A stretch of DNA of 64,000 nucleotides. It comes from Sipunculus nudus. Taxonomy: Eukaryota; Annelida; Sipuncula; Golfingiida; Sipunculidae. Positions 59,791 to 64,000 of the stretch are shown in pieces; position 1 is the first letter of the stretch, and each line of letters begins with the position of its first letter. The translations under genes and the position numbers were made by a program. The notes under the pieces are model-generated. The model worked only from the letters and a program-made list of their open reading frames with translations, was not told where the DNA came from and searched no databases. The stretch is from the NCBI GenBank assembly GCA_026874595.1, contig CM049320.1, forward strand, positions 9,365,464 through 9,429,463, in the 5' to 3' direction.

Positions 59791-59843
59791 CAGGCATACA
59801 TGTTACTCTTGTGCAATTCGGAAAAATACATTAAGTGCTGGAA

Positions 59844-59846
<3 letters not shown>

Positions 59847-59903
<57 letters not shown>
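59847..59903. repeat. (AT)n microsatellite
   Basis: About 28 AT units. The paralogous site in copy A (near 40305) has only about four, so the array expanded in B or contracted in A. Confidence 0.97.
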
Positions 59904-59907
<4 letters not shown>

Positions 59908-61055
59908 CTTTATTTAACCACATGTAAACTGGAAAATGTTGTAGTTAAAGTTAATTTACATATTCAACGGCTGAACAAGTTTCTTTTCGCGCAGATGAAT
60001 TTCTGAAAAAACTTGTTTATGATTTAATGGAAGAAGACTGTTGAATTGACGAGGAAGTTATTTGTTTACTTTCTGGACCTTTTCCGATGATCTGACAAAT
60101 CAGATATGATATTGCATGAGTAGCTATTTTTGTGTCAATTTGTCATATTTTCGGAGTGTTTACAATCAGCAACGGTCAACTGAGGTTGTTTAGGTTTGGG
60201 AACAAAGACTTTCAACGCTCTAAGTGAGAATGAAATGTTGTGAGATGATGACTAATATCTCTCAATTTTTTTTAACTTGATCATTTTTTTAATATTGTGA
60301 AAGGAAGGTATTTATTGCCTTGTTAAAACTCCCAGCATCCAATTGCGCTTTGTGCCATCGGTACTTGCAGTAAGTACCATATTTCAGTCTACTATCCCCA
60401 AGTTATGTAAGACTCGAGTCCACCTTTTTAGGGACTCAGGCTTGGACTTCAGATCTTGTACTCGAACAGGTAATGTACTCGACGTAACAGAATATCACAA
60501 AATTAACACTTTATTTACCAAGCTTTGACCAGCACCGGGAATTTCAAATGTATATTAGCTATTATAATAAATTCATGTATAAACTAACTTAAATGTACAT
60601 GATAATCTAAAATTTCCATTTCATTTGCATTTTAATAATATATGTATTTGGGTCCCTGATTACATGGCCGCGAAGAAGGCGGACTTTAAATCGAGTCTCT
60701 AGGACTCGACTTAGACTCGAGTCCATCTGCTTTTTGTTCTGAAAAAAAATTATAAGATACATTTCAGGAGAATTAATTAAAGTGTTGTGTAAAGCATTAA
60801 AGGACACCATTTTCAACATTGATAAATAAATAACCACCTTACAACTTATTTAAGAAACAGAATTATTTGAAAATATGAGAAATCAGTCTACATTTAACAT
60901 CATAGCAGACCCACTTATGGATTTCAATGTAATTGGTTACATATAAACCAGCCTCAATGGATAGCTGGTTATTTTATGATGTCAGGTAAGCATTCAAAAA
61001 TGTATATGCAGCTTAAATAAATATGGCATGATTTTTCGCGATAATTATTATATAT

Positions 61056-63111
61056 AGTCCGTTCCACCAACCGTGACACTAGGTTTTTTCCCGATATTTT
61101 GAATCAGAATCAAAACAGAACAAAGATTTTTGGTAAGGAGTTAAAATAGAACGCGACCTTATTTTCTGACAGGAAAAAATGCTACATACCCGAGATACAT
61201 AGCCTGTAATGAACAAAAAACTAAATCCAGGAGAAACTCTGCAGGCGTTTGCGACATTTTGTGCCATGTCAACTGATTTGATTCTGTCTCGCACGCGCGT
61301 GACGTCATAAGCGGTGTTCCATTTTGCAGGTTGGAGGTTCCTGCTGTTTGGCGATGTGGAGTGGTCAAACAATAATAAAATGCAGCAGTACATCACTGTC
61401 ATTAGTTACATGTATATAATAGCCCGTGCTGTACGACTCTACATTGTTTCAGAGTCAAAGGAGATCCTTTTTAAATTTGAGAATACAAAGTGAAGCCTTA
61501 ATTCTTTTAAATTAACAATAAAATTATTATGATATCTCGGATAAAAAGTGTCGTAGGCCTATTCACCAGAAAACAACGCGATTTCTAGATAAAGTGTTCT
61601 CCCCTCCTCCCCCCCCCCCCCCCTTCTTAGATATAGATAAAAGGGTATTATCCTATGAATCGTCATAAGCGGTGCAATAATAATAGTAATAATAAAACGC
61701 CAAAAACTTGTACACCGTGCCTGTGTGCCTTAGATATATTGCCCCGAGGCACGTGTACCAGGCATGCAGCACCAGCGATAACCTTTTACAATGTATCACT
61801 GGTGGCTCTCTGAGCGGAGGTCACGCACTACATTTGTGTCAATTGCAAGCTCGGTCATTTTTTTTCAGTGAACTGTGTGTTCACACTGCCATTTGAATAT
61901 GTACATTACATTTTCTGACAAAGTTAAAATAATAGCTGTCGCAAACAGAGTAGTTGATTAACATGGTTCCAAGCCTGCCTTGTGTTGATTTGTGTACGAT
62001 TTTCCTTGGAAATGGATTTAAATTTTGTGTTTAGGCCTAATCTGAATTTGTTGGCTATCCCAGAAACATGATATATATTCATTACCATGCACTACCCTTT
62101 TTTATGGGACACATATCCAATGATTATCCCAACAAACCAATTTGTGTAAAATGATAATTTTGTACATACGGTTTTATTTCTGCCTGAATTTAGTCCTAAC
62201 CTGCGTGTCCCGACTAGGACAAATCTTTAGTATCTAAAATAATGTAAAGTGTCTGGGGTCATCCCAACCTTGAAATGAGATCGCCCATATAGCAAGGCAA
62301 GTACGCACAAAGCGGTCAAAAGTTAGACGAATATTCCGACCAGTTCATTTTAAATAGGGATGGCAAGATGCCAGTGCCGGTGTCTCGGGGTCCTTGATAC
62401 GTGGATTTGCATGGAATTTTGTAAACGTTTTGCAACTTTTTGTTAAAGGTGTATCGCAATTTATACGAGAATTAAATTTCGCTTTTTTTTTTGACAAATG
62501 TGAATAGATTCGCACCGGCTGTGGCTAGAACACTTGCACTCCAGAATTTAACGCTGACGGGCCTCACAAAGCGATTTTTGCACGCATATACCACCAGTTA
62601 CATGAATGAAGCTTCGTGCATAGCCACTGAGGGGCTCTGTGTACCGTACAATATAAATTAAAAAATCGACCATATACAGTATTATTAATAGAAGAGCTTA
62701 ACTTTGGCTGCTGACCACGGTGCCACCTGCTGGCCTCTTCAAAACGTGTATTCAGGAAATTTCACGCGACGACCGTGACGTCACGGTTACGTCATTCCAT
62801 TATGACGGCAAATTTTTCACATACAGCGCTGAGTTGGCCATGCAGTTCCCACATAAAGAAAAAACCACAACACGGCGTCGTAATGTTAGTTGTTTTTCAC
62901 CAATTTCCGCCAACTTCATACCAAATAAGGTCGTTTTCTCAACATTCGCCTTATCGCTATGAACACACATTAGAAATTCAGGATGAGAAGAAAACCCAAA
63001 AAAACCTATAGTCCGTTCTCATTTAACTCTGTACCAAAAATCTTCGTTCTGTCTCAATTCTTTTAAAAATGATCGCGAAAAAACAGTGTTTCACGGTTGG
63101 TGGAACGGACT
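61056..63111. mobile_element. 2.06-kb non-autonomous DNA transposon with long TIRs
   Basis: The left end AGTCCGTTCCACCAACCGTG has a perfect inverse at the right end (CACGGTTGGTGGAACGGACT), flanked by TA on both sides. Similarity continues imperfectly for about 90 bp (AACAGAACAAAGATTTTTGG left; inverse of CCAAAAATCTTCGTTCTG right). A second right-end-like GGTGGAACGGACT ends near 63138. No transposase frame is present. The interior has TGACGTCA at 61300 and 62776 in symmetric positions. Copy A lacks the element. Confidence 0.85.
61606..61624. repeat. Poly-C tract
   Basis: A run of cytosines with one T near its start, inside the TIR element. Confidence 0.85.
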
Positions 63112-64000
63112 ATAGTGTCACGGATGGTGGAACGGACTATAGAATATTCTATAAAAAAGCCCTTTGGCCCGAAGTAGATAACATATATTCCGCCGATTGT
63201 GTGTAAAGTAGTTATATATCATGTAAATCGTATTTACTTTGCGACTTTTTTTGTTCTTTATGCTGAAATACCGTGGATGGCGTCTTCCCGGCACTGCTGG
63301 ACAGAACATTCCTGCATGGTACACTTTCCATGTCTATGGCTGTGTTTTCTGTAGACAACAGTGACGTCACAATGACGTCACAATGATCGGTCGCGCGTCA
63401 CGTTCAAGTGACTGACGTCATAAGTCTGACTTGCTTGTTTATTATCAGTTCTCAGGCATGGAATAAGTTGTAAACGCTGTAGCTTGTTTTGCCTTATTTT
63501 TTGATTATTTGTTTTACACAAAATCAAGACAAGGTAAGGCATTAATTTTTATGCAGGTAGTCGGCGGAGTAGCTCCTGCAACCTTTGGACAAGAAAAGTT
63601 TGCACTGCTTTTCTTGTATGAACAATTATTCCAAAAAAAAAAAAAAAAAACATGCGGAACCGGGTACAGGTGGGACTATCCTCATGAAGGGAACCATCAT
63701 ATCATCCAGATTGTTGTGAAGAGACCAAAAAGTTGTGGAACACAAACTGTTGATTTATTTTAAATTTTTACTTGTCATATTACATTGTCACTTCCATATG
63801 TTGTTTTCTAAGAAAATAGTAAAAATTTAAATTTTTAAGAAAATTATCTAAAAAAAGGTGGACAGTCGGTGTTTAAACGGACTATACACTCTGTTCCAAC
63901 ACCCCTGTCCATCTAATGGTAGGCAATATTTCTTTCAAATATATATTTTTTTGCCACTACACATCAGCTTTTATCAAATGACGTAATTTATGATGATTTA

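Larger units (their letters stand above)
57382..64000 (+). repeat. Duplicon copy B (direct paralogue of 34529-42790), runs off the window
   Basis: The order of blocks follows copy A up to about 61030. B-specific additions are a 68-bp MITE, a 162-bp tandem duplication, a 1.45-kb insertion at 58337-59790, and a 2.06-kb TIR element. Past 63250 two blocks appear in swapped order relative to copy A. There is no protein-coding content. GACTCGAGTCC-like words cluster at 57700, 60410 and 60700. Confidence 0.85.

Overview
This looks like a nuclear segment from an AT-rich animal genome, most likely a mollusc and perhaps a bivalve. The reasons are spliced exons with GT-AG introns, long AT/GT/CT/ATT microsatellites, and many old transposable elements of types common in marine invertebrates: CR1/Jockey-like and L1/Tx1-like LINEs, Gmr1-like Gypsy elements, a Penelope-like element, tRNA-derived SINEs and pogo/Tigger-like MITEs. 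The species is inferred. Nothing here resembles a prokaryotic operon or defence system.

One host gene can be modelled with confidence: a METTL24-like membrane-anchored methyltransferase on the + strand. It has six coding exons between 45063 and 52357, read in one continuous frame of 279 codons to a stop. Its start codon lies in an upstream exon that I can only guess at (44181-44246). The introns carry a 143-bp MITE, a bivalve-type dispersed repeat and a 981-bp pogo-like MITE. A decayed alpha-1,3-fucosyltransferase (GT10) copy lies on the minus strand at 18341-18759. An isolated exon-like segment with good splice sites and an unknown gene lies at 17068-17152.

Layout. 0.5-3.3 kb: minus-strand CR1/Jockey-like LINE. 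3.4-5.05 kb: Gypsy RT/RNase H remnant split by a pogo/Tigger-like insertion. 6.8-7.0 kb: GC-rich transposon scar. 7.5-8.2 kb: tandem and dispersed repeats. 10.3-12.1 kb: minus-strand L1/Tx1-like LINE. 12.7-15.1 kb: minus-strand Gypsy gag-protease-integrase remnant. 15.3-15.6 kb: SINE. 17-18.8 kb: exon candidate and fucosyltransferase pseudogene. 19.2-20.3 kb: 39-bp minisatellite. 22.9 kb: SINE. 23.8-26.2 kb: decayed ATT-rich minisatellite with a TIR element. 27.0-27.7 kb: Penelope-like 3' part. 28.3 kb: LINE endonuclease scrap. 30.9-34.1 kb: dispersed and tandem repeats. 34.5-42.8 kb: duplicon copy A. 45-52.4 kb: METTL24-like gene. 55.4-56.9 kb: Gypsy LTR and gag. 57.4-64 kb: duplicon copy B.

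The large-scale structure of most interest is that the METTL24-like gene sits between two diverged direct copies of a multi-kilobase segment (A and B), about 20 kb apart. The copies differ by insertions that can be read as filled and empty sites. Three fossils of one Gmr1-like Gypsy lineage also occur, and TGACGTCA palindromes are enriched in and around the duplicon. All coordinates of repeats are by eye, and homology statements come from recognising family motifs rather than from searches.
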